A DNA stretch of 11,969 bases. It comes from Circinella minor. Taxonomy: Eukaryota > Mucoromycota > Mucoromycetes > Mucorales > Lichtheimiaceae. A program made the translations under genes and the position numbers. The notes beneath the pieces were generated by a model. That model saw only the letters and a program-made list of their open reading frames with translations, made no database searches and had not been told where the DNA came from. The DNA lies in assembly GCA_016758965.1 (NCBI GenBank), contig JAEPRB010000596.1:1-11969 (forward strand), written 5' to 3'. Below, in pieces: positions 1-7,759 of the stretch. The first letter of the stretch is position 1. Each line of letters begins with the position of its first letter.

Positions 1-114
1 CAGCGTTGATTGACCCACATACAAAAGAGAACGTCCAACGGCGTCATACACCCGATCATCATTGCTCTTAATTCTCACATAATGATCCACGTCCACAAGG
101 TTGTTGATCGACAT
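1..114 (-). CDS. 5' end of an unrecognised gene, cut by the window edge
   Basis: Reading the minus strand from an ATG at 114-112 gives 38 uninterrupted codons up to the window edge. The product begins MSINNLVDVDHYVRIKSNDD and continues through a mixed polar and hydrophobic stretch ending YVGQSTL. The base composition is much less AT-rich than the flank, and the codons read as normal protein, which supports coding. The start lies 101 bp from the bystin start and the two genes diverge, so they probably share a promoter. No family was recognised and no domain can be named from 38 residues. The rest of the gene lies to the left of the window. Confidence 0.6.
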   Translation of the reverse strand, partial: MSINNLVDVDHYVRIKSNDDRVYDAVGRSLLYVGQSTL

Positions 115-215
115 GCTTTTTTGCGGATTTTTTTTTCGGCTTGATTTTATAATATTTTTTCCTCCCCTTTTTACTTTTTCTTTTTGACAAACTCAATTAA
201 AAAAAAAATTACATT
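115..215. promoter_or_regulatory. compact divergent intergenic region (probable bidirectional promoter)
   Basis: Only 101 bp separates the minus-strand ATG at 114 from the plus-strand ATG at 216. The interval is made of T-rich and A-rich runs with one TATAATATT-like stretch near 146-155. It must hold both 5' UTRs and core promoters, unless these overlap the coding sequences. No specific factor site is claimed. Confidence 0.45.
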
Positions 216-1858
216 ATGGGTAAAGATAAAAGACCTAATGGAAAAGCTCCACGTCATGACCCACTTCATGTTGAATTAGCTGATACTCCTGATCAGGGTA
301 TGCGTCGTAAAACTACACGACAAAAATTCGTTGACAGGAACCAACAAGACCAAGTTGAAGAGGTAATTTTTTTTTTCTTTTTTCTTTTTAAAGATCTAGG
401 TGTGATTCAATTATTAGGATCATAATGAAACTCGATTCAAAAAAAAAAAAAACGATTCACAAAGAAAAAAAAAAACGTTTGGTTTCTTTTTTAATTCCTA
501 ATAAATGACTTAAATTAACATACTCTTTTTTTTTTTTTTTTTTTTTCTTTCTTAGGAATATTTGGATTCAAAAATGTCAAAAAGAATTTTAAAGATTGCA
601 CGAGAACAACAAGAACAAATTGAAGGGAATTCAACAACAGTGGAAACAGAAACAATGACTTCATCAGCACAATTTCCTCTTGGTTTTAACCCAAGTGATG
701 ATGAAGATTTGGATGATATAGATAAATATGGAGAATATGAAGAATTAGAAATTGAAGAAGAAGATGCTGATGTATTACAACAATTTTTACCAACGGCACC
801 ATTGAAACAACGAAATTTGGCTGATTTAATTATGGAAAAGATTAATGAAAAGAATGCTATGGATGCTCAAGCAGAAGCTGGTGGTGATGAAGGAGAACAA
901 ATGCCTGAAATGAATCCTAAAGTGATTGAAGTTTATACAAAGTAAGAGGGATATATTGGTAGTTGGAAAAACAAAAAAGAAAAGAAAGTATATTAATATT
1001 AATATTATGAATAGAGTGGGTCAATTATTAAGTCGATATAAATCTGGTAAATTACCAAAAGCATTTAAAATTATTCCATCCCTTGCTAATTGGGAAGAAT
1101 TATTATATTTGACACAACCTGAAAATTGGAGTCCACATGCTACTTATGAAGCTACACGTATGTTTGTTTCTAATTTGAAACAAGAACAAGTACAACGATT
1201 TTTATCTTTGGTGTTACTTGATCGTGTTCGTGATGATATTACAGAAAACAAGAAATTGAATTATCATTTATACATGGCTATTAAAAAGGCTCTTTATAAA
1301 CCTGCTGCCTTTTTTAAAGGTTTCTTATTTCCATTATGTGAATCGGGTACATGTACATTAAAAGAAGCTGCTATTATTGGTAGTGCTTTAACCAAGGTAT
1401 CCATTGCTGTATTACATTCTTCAGCTGCTCTTTTACGTCTTTCACAAATGGATTATACAGGTCCCAATAGTTTGTTTATTCGTATTTTGTTGGATAAAAA
1501 ATATGCTTTACCTTATAAGGTTATTGATGGTTTAGTTGAACATTTTCAACGATTCCGTAACGATACTCGAGAAATGCCTGTTTTATGGCATCAATCTTTA
1601 TTGGTCTTTGCACAAAGGTAAAAAATATATATATATATATACAATATAATCTCCATGGTGATTCATAATATATTAAAAATAATATTTTTAAATAGATATA
1701 AACAAGATATGGTACCTGAACAAAAAGATATTATTATGGATGTTATTAAACATAAATATCATCCTGAAATTACACCTGAAATTCGACGTGAACTTGTACA
1801 TTCAACTGCTCGTGATGAAATTCAACATGATTATGATTCTGATGTTATGATGGATTAA
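216..1858 (+). CDS. ENP1: bystin / Enp1, 40S ribosomal subunit assembly factor
   Basis: There are four exons: 216-362, 556-941, 1015-1617 and 1696-1858. They total 1299 nt and encode 432 aa, close to the 437 aa of human bystin. Introns are GT-AG with phases 0, 2 and 2; joins such as [12 protein letters not shown] and FAQ-R-YKQDM restore family sequence. The N-terminal third is basic then acidic (a DDEDLDD-type stretch) and is variable in the family. The conserved bystin domain follows from about residue 150, with the hallmarks [42 protein letters not shown] and [14 protein letters not shown]. Known role of the family: a nucleolar protein of the 90S/pre-40S particle, needed for processing around the 18S rRNA precursor and exported with pre-40S. 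The start is supported by [17 protein letters not shown], a typical basic bystin N-terminus. NOP16, another ribosome assembly gene, lies 1.6 kb away. Confidence 0.96.
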
Positions 1859-2261
1859 TTACTTTTCTCTTCTTCTTCTTTTCCCTCTTCATCCCTTTTT
1901 TTTTTTAAATACTTTTGTAATTTTGAACATTCTCTCCTTCTTCTTTTTTTCTTTAATTAGCATACTTTTTTTTTTTCCTTTCTTTTTGTATTTTTTTAAA
2001 AAAAAAAGAAACACATTTTTCCTTCATAACAAAACATTGTACAGAAAGTATAAATAATTAATTTACATTATTATTAATATTATTATTATTATTATATATC
2101 AAAGGCCAGTCAAATTCAAATCAATTCTTGTTATCATATATATAAAAAGGTTTATTCTTTTTTTCCCTCCCCTTCATTTTATTATTATGCCTGATCGAAA
2201 AAGAAAAAAAAAGAAAAAAAAAAAAAAGAAAATTCTTTTTTTTTTTTTTTGAAAGATGTCC
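1859..2261. other. convergent intergenic region, 3' UTRs
   Basis: This 403-bp gap lies between the stop of bystin (plus strand) and the stop of SNRNP27 (minus strand). It holds pyrimidine runs, T and A homopolymers, and a (TTA)n/(TAT)n stretch near 2065-2095. No ORF of interest, tRNA or strong hairpin was seen. It probably holds the two 3' UTRs and polyadenylation signals. Confidence 0.7.
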
Positions 2262-2280
2262 TTACACATTATCCAAAGGT
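2262..2280 (-). other. SNRNP27: 19-nt terminal coding exon of SNRNP27
   Basis: The previous exon ends AAC-AG followed by the donor GTAATA (2348 downwards). The acceptor TTTTAG ends at 2281. Joining AG with A gives Arg and continues CCT TTG GAT AAT GTG TAA, read as R-PLDNV-stop. Family members end GGFNRPLD plus two or three residues, so this micro-exon restores the conserved tail. The intron is 68 nt (2281-2348), in the size range of the other introns here. Confidence 0.88.
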
Positions 2281-3215
2281 CTAAAATAGATAAAGAAATA
2301 ATTAATATTTAAATAAATAATCTTTTTTTATTTTTTTTATTTTATTACCTGTTAAATCCACCACGACGATTCATATATTGACGATATTTGAGTGCTTTTT
2401 TAACACTTGCACCTGATACATCAGTTCCTGGAACATGTTGATTCTTTGTTGTATCAAAACCAGAAAATCCCATTAATTTCATCATTTTTGTTTCTTCGTC
2501 ATCATCTTCATTAATTTCTACACTTGGATTATTGGTTTCTTTAGATGGTGAACGTGTTCTTTGTCTTTTGTCTTCATGTCTTTTATGCATATCATCTAAT
2601 TCATGGTCAACATCATCCTCATCATCACGGCGACGTTGTCTAAAATAATAATGATAATGAATTACATTTCATATTATATTAAATTATGTTATTAAAAAAA
2701 AAGATCTTACCTTCGTGAACTTCTTGAAGGTGATCGACTTGGTGAACGATAACGTCTTGAACGATCCCTATCTCTATCATAATCTATGTTTAACGAGTTA
2801 TATAATCATATAAATGTTTTTTTTTTCAGGTTACATGGAATTCTTTTTGTGGGGTGGGATGGGGTGGGGAAGGTTTTGTCATTCATTTTTATACATGGAA
2901 AAAATAAAAAAAAAAGTTGAGAATGAGAAAAAGAAAAAGAAATAATATAAAAATGAGAAAAATGGGAAAAAATAAAAACAGTTACAAACCTCTTGGACTA
3001 CGTGCACGTCGTCTATCACGATCACGACTTCTTGATCGTGGTCGACGACTACTACGATATGAAGGAGATGGTGAACGTCTTCTACTACTTCGATGACGTG
3101 ATGAATTTCGTGGAGGTGGTGAACGAGATCTAGAACGTGGTCTATCAAGATCACGATAACGTTGTGTACTTCTATCACGACCACCACGACGATAAGGGGA
3201 TGGCGATCTTGGCAT
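2262..3215 (-). CDS. SNRNP27: SNRNP27-like protein of the U4/U6.U5 tri-snRNP
   Basis: There are four exons on the minus strand: 3215-2990, 2783-2711, 2639-2349 and a 19-nt terminal exon 2280-2262. They sum to 609 nt and encode 202 aa. Residues 1-100 or so form an Arg/Ser-rich RS domain with SRSRSP- and RRRSPSPSYR-type runs, followed by a short acidic linker (DDEDDVDHELDD). The conserved C-terminal block of the family follows, with MMKLMGFSGFDTTK and KYRQYMNRRGGFNR, then PLD in the last exon. From memory, human SNRNP27 is about 155 aa, so the extra length here lies mostly in the RS region. Known role: a component of the spliceosomal tri-snRNP implicated in 5' splice-site choice; it is nuclear. 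Introns are 206, 71 and 68 nt; the first donor, GTTTGT, is non-consensus. The gene is divergent from NOP16 and convergent with bystin. Without the last exon the protein would end at GGFNR followed by TAA. Confidence 0.92.
2851..2869 (+). other. G-quadruplex-forming motif in an SNRNP27 intron
   Basis: The plus strand has four G runs (GGGG, GGG, GGGG, GGGG) separated by loops of 1, 2 and 1 bases, which meets the usual G4 rule. It sits inside the first intron of the minus-strand SNRNP27 gene, so the G-rich strand is the transcription template and the RNA is C-rich. It stands out in a locus that is otherwise very AT-rich. Confidence 0.6.
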
Positions 3216-3227
3216 CTTTTATAGTGA

Positions 3228-3254
3228 TAGTAGTAGTAGTAGTAGTAGTAGTAG
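3228..3254. repeat. (TAG)n trinucleotide microsatellite
   Basis: About nine uninterrupted TAG/AGT units lie just upstream of the SNRNP27 start, probably in its 5' leader or core promoter. A short TA run follows. Confidence 0.85.
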
Positions 3255-3376
3255 TATATATATATCAAAAAAAATAAAAAAAGTACTATCAATAAATCCG
3301 AAAAAAAAGTGTGGAAGTTAAAAAAAAGTTCCCTAAAATTTCAATTCCAGAGAAGCCACCTACCTTTATAGGCGAA

Positions 3377-3379
<3 letters not shown>

Positions 3380-3417
<38 letters not shown>

Positions 3418-3420
3418 CAT

Positions 3421-3454
<34 letters not shown>
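3380..3454. repeat. paired T homopolymer tracts (T38 and T32)
   Basis: Two very long T runs are separated by CATTC and lie about 50 bp upstream of the NOP16 start. Their exact length may be affected by sequencing error. Confidence 0.85.
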
Positions 3455-3455
<1 letters not shown>

Positions 3456-3499
3456 ACTTTTTTCTCGACCCTTTTTTTTTTTTAAAAAAATATAACACC

Positions 3500-3773
3500 A
3501 TGGCAACCCCACAAAAAAGAAGAGCACAAAAAACTGGACGAAAAAATACTCGAAGAACAGCTGATAAACGTCATAAATATAAGATTCAGGTAAGAATGAT
3601 TTATTAAAACGATTTCGTTTTAAATGATCGGGTTTACACTTTTTTTTTAAAATTTTAGATCTAAAATAGTATAATCAATTTTTTTTTTGAATAGGGTAAT
3701 GCCATTATCAAGCAGAATTGGGACAAGAAACAAACATTAATTCAAAAGTATGAATTAGGTTCCTTTTTTATTT

Positions 3774-3810
<37 letters not shown>

Positions 3811-4395
3811 AATACAAGTATATAAAATTTGATAACTAACTTGGGAGGGGGTGTTTATCATTATAGTTATAAACGATTGGGTTTAATGACTTCATTAAAT
3901 GGTAAAGCGGGTGGTATCGAAAAATTATATCCAGAAAAAAAACCTACAATGATGGATGAAGATAATAATAATGAAGAATCAGAAGATCAAGAAGAAAAAG
4001 AATTAACTGAAGAAGATATTGCACGACTTGAAACTACATTAAAACCAGGAGAAGGTTTAATCCAACGTGATGATGAAGGCAATGTGATTCGAGTTATTGT
4101 TGGTAGAAGAAAGACCCATGATGAAATTTTAGAAGAAGAACCTGAACTAGTTGAAGCTAAAACAGACGTTGTACGACAATTGGAAGAACAAGCTAAAAAT
4201 GCACATAAAAATATTAAATATCAATCGACTTATCAACAACATTGGGTTGCACAATTAATTGATAAACATGGTGATGATTATAAAGCTATGTTTTGGGATA
4301 CTGATTTAAATCAAAATCAATTAACTGAAAATCAACTCAAGAAAAAATGTGCTCAATTTTTAAAACAAAATCCTGAATTTAAGAGAAAAGAATAA
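3500..4395 (+). CDS. NOP16: Nop16, nucleolar 60S ribosome assembly factor
   Basis: There are three exons: 3500-3589, 3695-3747 and 3867-4395. They total 672 nt and encode 223 aa, comparable with yeast Nop16 (about 231) and longer than human NOP16 (178). The N-terminus is strongly basic (KRRAQKTGRKNTRRTADKR), as in the family. The motif I-x-x-NWDKKQTLIQNYKRLGL spans the exon 2/3 junction (phase 2, AA|T = Asn) and matches the family signature N-W-D, then Q-N-Y-K/R-x-L-G-L. The middle is acidic (EESEDQEEKE); the C-terminus has HWVAQLIDKHGDDYKAMFWD and then QLKKKCAQFLK, the conserved tail that closes Nop16 proteins. Known role: a nucleolar component of early pre-60S particles. It is divergent from SNRNP27. 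Exon 2 is only 53 nt, and intron 2 carries a (TA)n tract. Confidence 0.93.
3780..3808. repeat. (TA)n microsatellite in NOP16 intron 2
   Basis: An uninterrupted alternating TA tract of about 28 bp lies inside the 119-bp intron 2 of NOP16, between the donor at 3748 and the acceptor at 3866. Confidence 0.8.
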
Positions 4396-4447
4396 TTTTT
4401 TCTCTATTTTTTTTTTTTTGCATATCCATATCTCTCTCTCTCTCTCT

Positions 4448-4479
<32 letters not shown>

Positions 4480-4703
4480 GAATCATCTCATAATTATAAT
4501 AATAATAATAAAATTGTATATAGAACATATATATTTGCATTATCATCCCCTTCTTCTTTAAACAATATTTATGATAAGATTAAATAATTGGTCCTGTTGC
4601 TTTTTTGTTTGATCGACAAAAATGTGTTATAAATAAATCTATCAAAAAGGAATTTTTTTGATATCATCAAATTGGAAACCAAAGAAAAAAAATTTTTTTT
4701 TTC
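4396..4703. other. NOP16 3' flank with CT and T microsatellites
   Basis: This 308-bp stretch follows the NOP16 stop. It holds a T run, a (CT)n tract at about 4431-4451, a T29 tract to about 4480, a short (AAT)n and otherwise unremarkable AT-rich DNA. It probably contains the NOP16 3' UTR. No gene was seen on either strand. Confidence 0.65.
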
Positions 4704-5385
4704 TCACCCTTTTAATTCATGCAACATTTGAAAAGATGAATGACATGAAACTTGACGTATCTATGAAAAGATATCATAATCATTTAACATTCAGCAAAAA
4801 AAAAAAAAAAAAAAAAGATGTGTTGACAGGATGATTTCAAAAGATCATCATCCTTATCATGTGGAATATTTTGAATAATAATAATAATAATAATGTTCGA
4901 TACGTACTACGTATTCTAATAAAAGATAAATAAATAAATATATTACGTATATATATCATTACAGTAATGCATAAAAATAAATGAAAAACAAATGATTGAT
5001 AAATGATACGTCATTTTATTGTTTAATTTCGTCATAGGTATTTTTCTTCTTGACTTCCCTTTTTTCATCTCTTTTAATACTCTTTTATAAACGGTTTGTA
5101 TGATGGAGGATATCAATAATATTACCGATCTCGTAATTTTTTATCCGTTCCAATGACGATGATCTCTTTTTTTTTTTTTCCACCCCAAATTGATTGATCC
5201 TGTTTTAACGAAAATGGTAAATGAGGTTCAGAAATCATCCGACTCATTCCATAATTTTCTAATTTCACTCTTATATTTGGAATTTTTAATCGAGTTATAT
5301 CATTATAAAAATAAAACAAAGAAAAAGGGCTAAAATCTCATTTTATTATTTCCAATCCATCATAAAATGTAATTGTTTCGTCATT
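4704..5385 (-). pseudogene. degraded protein-kinase-like C-lobe (possible TKL/Tyr-kinase-like pseudogene)
   Basis: The minus strand shows collinear fragments in more than one frame that resemble a kinase C-lobe in the right order. At 5385-5338, GLEIIK then TGA, followed by DFSPFSLFY, fits a catalytic loop of the I-I-H-R-D-x-S-P-x-N-L type, with the HRD Arg position now a stop. At about 5283-5248, IRVKLENYGMSRMI fits the strand before DFG (NYG here). At 5135-5106, YEIGNIIDIL fits the helix F region, one base out of frame. At 5092-5036, VLKEMKKGKSRRKIP fits helix G, in a third frame. At 4876-4817, IPHDKDDDLLKSSCQH, and at 4760-4704, SSFQMLHELKG-stop, fit the end of the domain (compare LLKSCW... 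then RPSF...L.ELK). No N-lobe or Gly loop was found. Stops, frame changes and A/T runs interrupt it, and GT-AG introns do not repair it. The kinase reading is by eye; chance similarity is possible. Confidence 0.45.
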
Positions 5386-5754
5386 CTAGGAAGAAGAAAA
5401 AAAAAAAAGAAGTATCTACGTATGAAAAAAATGCATATAAAAAATTTAGAATCTGCGACTTAAAAAAAAAAAAATGGTATACAGTTTAATAGATGCATTA
5501 TAAAAAAAAAGATAGATGTCAGCTCATTGTTTCACAATTCTAAAGCAGTAACCAAGACACAATTTCAAACCGGATGTTCCAGGTTTCTCCATAAAAAAAA
5601 AAAAAAAAAAGCTTAACAAACAAATTTTTTGAATCTTTCCAAAATTACCCAAACAAACAAACAAACTTCTGCTCTCTCTTTTCATTTGTTTTTTACTTTC
5701 TTTTCAATTTGTTTTTTTAGAAATATTTTTTTTTTTAATAATCTTAATAATAAA
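5386..5754. other. upstream region of the DUF8032-like gene
   Basis: This 369-bp AT-rich interval contains several A runs (A18 near 5593-5610) and the T-rich leader just before the ATG at 5755. It probably holds the promoter and 5' UTR of the next gene. A TTTTTTTAG at about 5712-5720 could be the acceptor of a leader intron, but this is not certain. No coding potential is supported. Confidence 0.55.
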
Positions 5755-7269
5755 ATGGATCCCAATTCTAGTTCTGATCCTCTTGATGTTGCAGTAGCCG
5801 TTGCTCAGGCTATGGGTCAATCAAATGAGCATCAACATCATAATCATCACACCCAACAACAACAACATCATCAACATCATCAACAACTTTCAACTGCATT
5901 AAAAACAGAACCACAACAATCAGTAAAAGATGCTTGGTCTGAATTTATGGCTTCTACTGGTGTAACAACCACTTCTGCTCAAGATTTATCCATGGATTCA
6001 TTCATGCATCAACAATTGTTTCATTTGGGTCAAACGCCACCACCACAAACTGCAGAACTTATGGATCCACTTGACCCATCTTCATGTTTGTCATTGATGC
6101 ATTCTACTCCCAGTAATACGACTACTTCATCAGCATCAACATCTCCTATGTTTGATAAACAACAACAACAATGGCAACAATATACTACGAATATATTATT
6201 GCAACAACAACAACAACAACATCCATTAGATTATACTACTCAACATAATCATCATCATCATCATCAACAGCAACAACAACAAACCCAGCAACATCATCAA
6301 GAACAACATTCATCCATGTTTTTGCCTCCTACTCCACCAGTAGAATCACCTGCACAAGCAATGCAAAATGGACAAATTCCTCCATGGTTTGGTATTCAAT
6401 TCAATGGAGCTGTTGCTGCAGCTGCAGCTGCTGCATCTGGAGTACCCGGTGGTATACCTCCAGAACCATCTCCTCCACCTTCTTCTAACTTGGATTTTGG
6501 TATGCCATCTTTATGTTATTTACCTCAACAACATCAACATCAACAACCGATACAACAACAAGTACCACCACCCCCTCAACCACAACAACAATCAAATACA
6601 AATAATAATAATAATAATAATAATAATAATCATACGGGTGCTCCTACAAAATCGGGTCGTGGTCGTCGACGTTCATCACCTTCTACACGACCTTATCGTC
6701 GGCGAAACTCATCTCATCCATCTGTTGCCTCGGTGGTTTCACTTTCTGCTCATGAACCTGTAGCTCACTTTATTGATGGTATTGAACATATTACATTTTT
6801 ATATTCTCATGATCGTTTAGTTAAGGAATATACCGTTCGAACAGATGTTGATAGTTGTATGTTGGAAGAAATTCCAATGGAATTCCGTGTATTAAACGCT
6901 GTAAGTAATTTTATTTCCCACCCACCCACCACACAAACCAATTCACCAAAAATAAAAAAAAAATTCCTAAATGAAACATCTATCTATCTTTTTTTTTTCT
7001 TTTAAAAAAAAATATAGATTTATCCTCGGGCCAATGTGGATAAAGAAGATTATGATGGTAATCGATGGGAATATGAAACTAGTTGTAATCAACTTGGTTG
7101 GAAACTTTGTTGGTTAAATCAAGATCAACTTTGTGGTCGACGTGGTTTAATTCAACGTGCTGTCGATTCTTATCGTAATCGTCATGTAAATATGCGTTCA
7201 AGACGAGTAACAAGACAAGAAAAAGTAGCTAATGGTACATTACGTAGACGTCGTGCAAAGAGAAGTTAA
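5755..7269 (+). CDS. Gln/His/Asn-rich nuclear protein with a C-terminal DUF8032-like domain
   Basis: There are two exons, 5755-6900 and 7018-7269, joined in phase 0 at LNA-IYPRA, and encoding 465 aa. The first 300 residues are low complexity: His/Gln tracts, PPTPP-type Pro stretches, an Ala run (AAAAAAA) and an Asn run before residue 300. Around 302-317 a basic patch, GRGRRRSSPSTRPYRRR, could be a nuclear localisation signal or DNA contact. From about residue 335 to 450 a well-conserved fungal module begins AHFIDGIEHITFLYSHDR and contains KEYTVRTDVD, IYPRA, GNRWEYETSCNQLGWKL, CWLNQDQL and RGLIQRAVDSYRNRH, ending in a basic RSRRVTRQEK-type tail. From memory this matches the widespread fungal domain catalogued as DUF8032, whose function is unknown to me. 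Overall architecture suggests a transcriptional regulator (inference). The ATG at 5755 is preferred because upstream in-frame codons are a T-rich leader. Confidence 0.85.
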
Positions 7270-7759
7270 AATTTTCTATTTCCCAAAAAAATATCAAACA
7301 AATTCGAAAATAATTGTATAGCTTTTCTTTTTTTTTTTTTTTTTACATCTTTGTATATATAACAAATATTTTTTTCTTCCTTCTTATAATTATATTTTTC
7401 CGTTCATCCTTATTTTTTTTTTATTGATCTTCTTGTATGATTATCTCTATTTGATCCCAACACAACTTGTATATAATTTCTTATTAAATATATATTTATA
7501 CATATATATTTCTTACGTATTAATAAAAGTAAAAATAAAATAATAAAGAAAATACTTTAAAGCTTTTTAATATTAGTAATAACAAAATTCATCACACGTT
7601 TATTTTGATTTTGCATTATATCCAAATAAACAATCCTTCCCAAAAAAAAAAAAAAAATCTTTGTTTTTGGATCGGATTTTTCCTTTTTTTTTTTTTTTGC
7701 TACATTCGAAACTTTTTTTTTTTATTATTATTCGAAATAATACATATAGATCACACGTC
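7270..7759. other. intergenic region between DUF8032-like and AAA ATPase genes
   Basis: This 490-bp interval holds T and A homopolymers, AATAAA-like signals near 7521-7550 that suit the upstream gene's 3' end, and the T-rich leader of the ATPase gene. It was checked for exons that might encode a missing N-terminal domain of the ATPase; none was seen. Confidence 0.65.

Larger units (their letters stand above)
3216..3499. promoter_or_regulatory. divergent promoter region of SNRNP27 and NOP16 with poly-T tracts
   Basis: This 284-bp region separates two start codons pointing away from each other. It contains a TAG-repeat microsatellite at about 3228-3254, then (TA)n, a T38 run at 3380-3417 and a T32 run at about 3423-3454. 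In fungi, long poly(dA:dT) is known to disfavour nucleosomes at promoters, so it is inferred to keep this shared promoter open. The start context of NOP16 (ACACCATGG) is strong. Confidence 0.55.

Noticed and set aside
2879..3292. Long minus-strand frame rich in Tyr, Val and His overlapping SNRNP27 exon 1
   Set aside because: It is the wrong-frame reading of the RS-repeat exon and the TAG microsatellite; the in-frame product is a clear RS domain.
3289..3501. Lys-rich minus-strand and Phe-rich plus-strand frames across the T tracts
   Set aside because: These are translations of poly-T and poly-A in the NOP16/SNRNP27 promoter.
4704..5385. An intact, intron-containing kinase gene instead of a pseudogene
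   Set aside because: No GT-AG intron removes the TGA at 5340-5338 without losing the catalytic loop, and the 5135 frame change sits in a run of A/T with no splice signals.
5629..5754. In-frame upstream extension of the DUF8032-like protein
   Set aside because: It has no ATG and encodes a Phe-rich stretch from a T-rich leader; the ATG at 5755 has an A at -3.
6368..6763. Second plus-strand frame inside the DUF8032-like gene with a poly-Ile run
   Set aside because: A shadow of the CAA and AAT repeats; the main frame has the conserved domain.
7661..7759. Upstream in-frame extension of the AAA ATPase
   Set aside because: Poly-Phe from T runs, no ATG in frame and no similarity to an N-domain.
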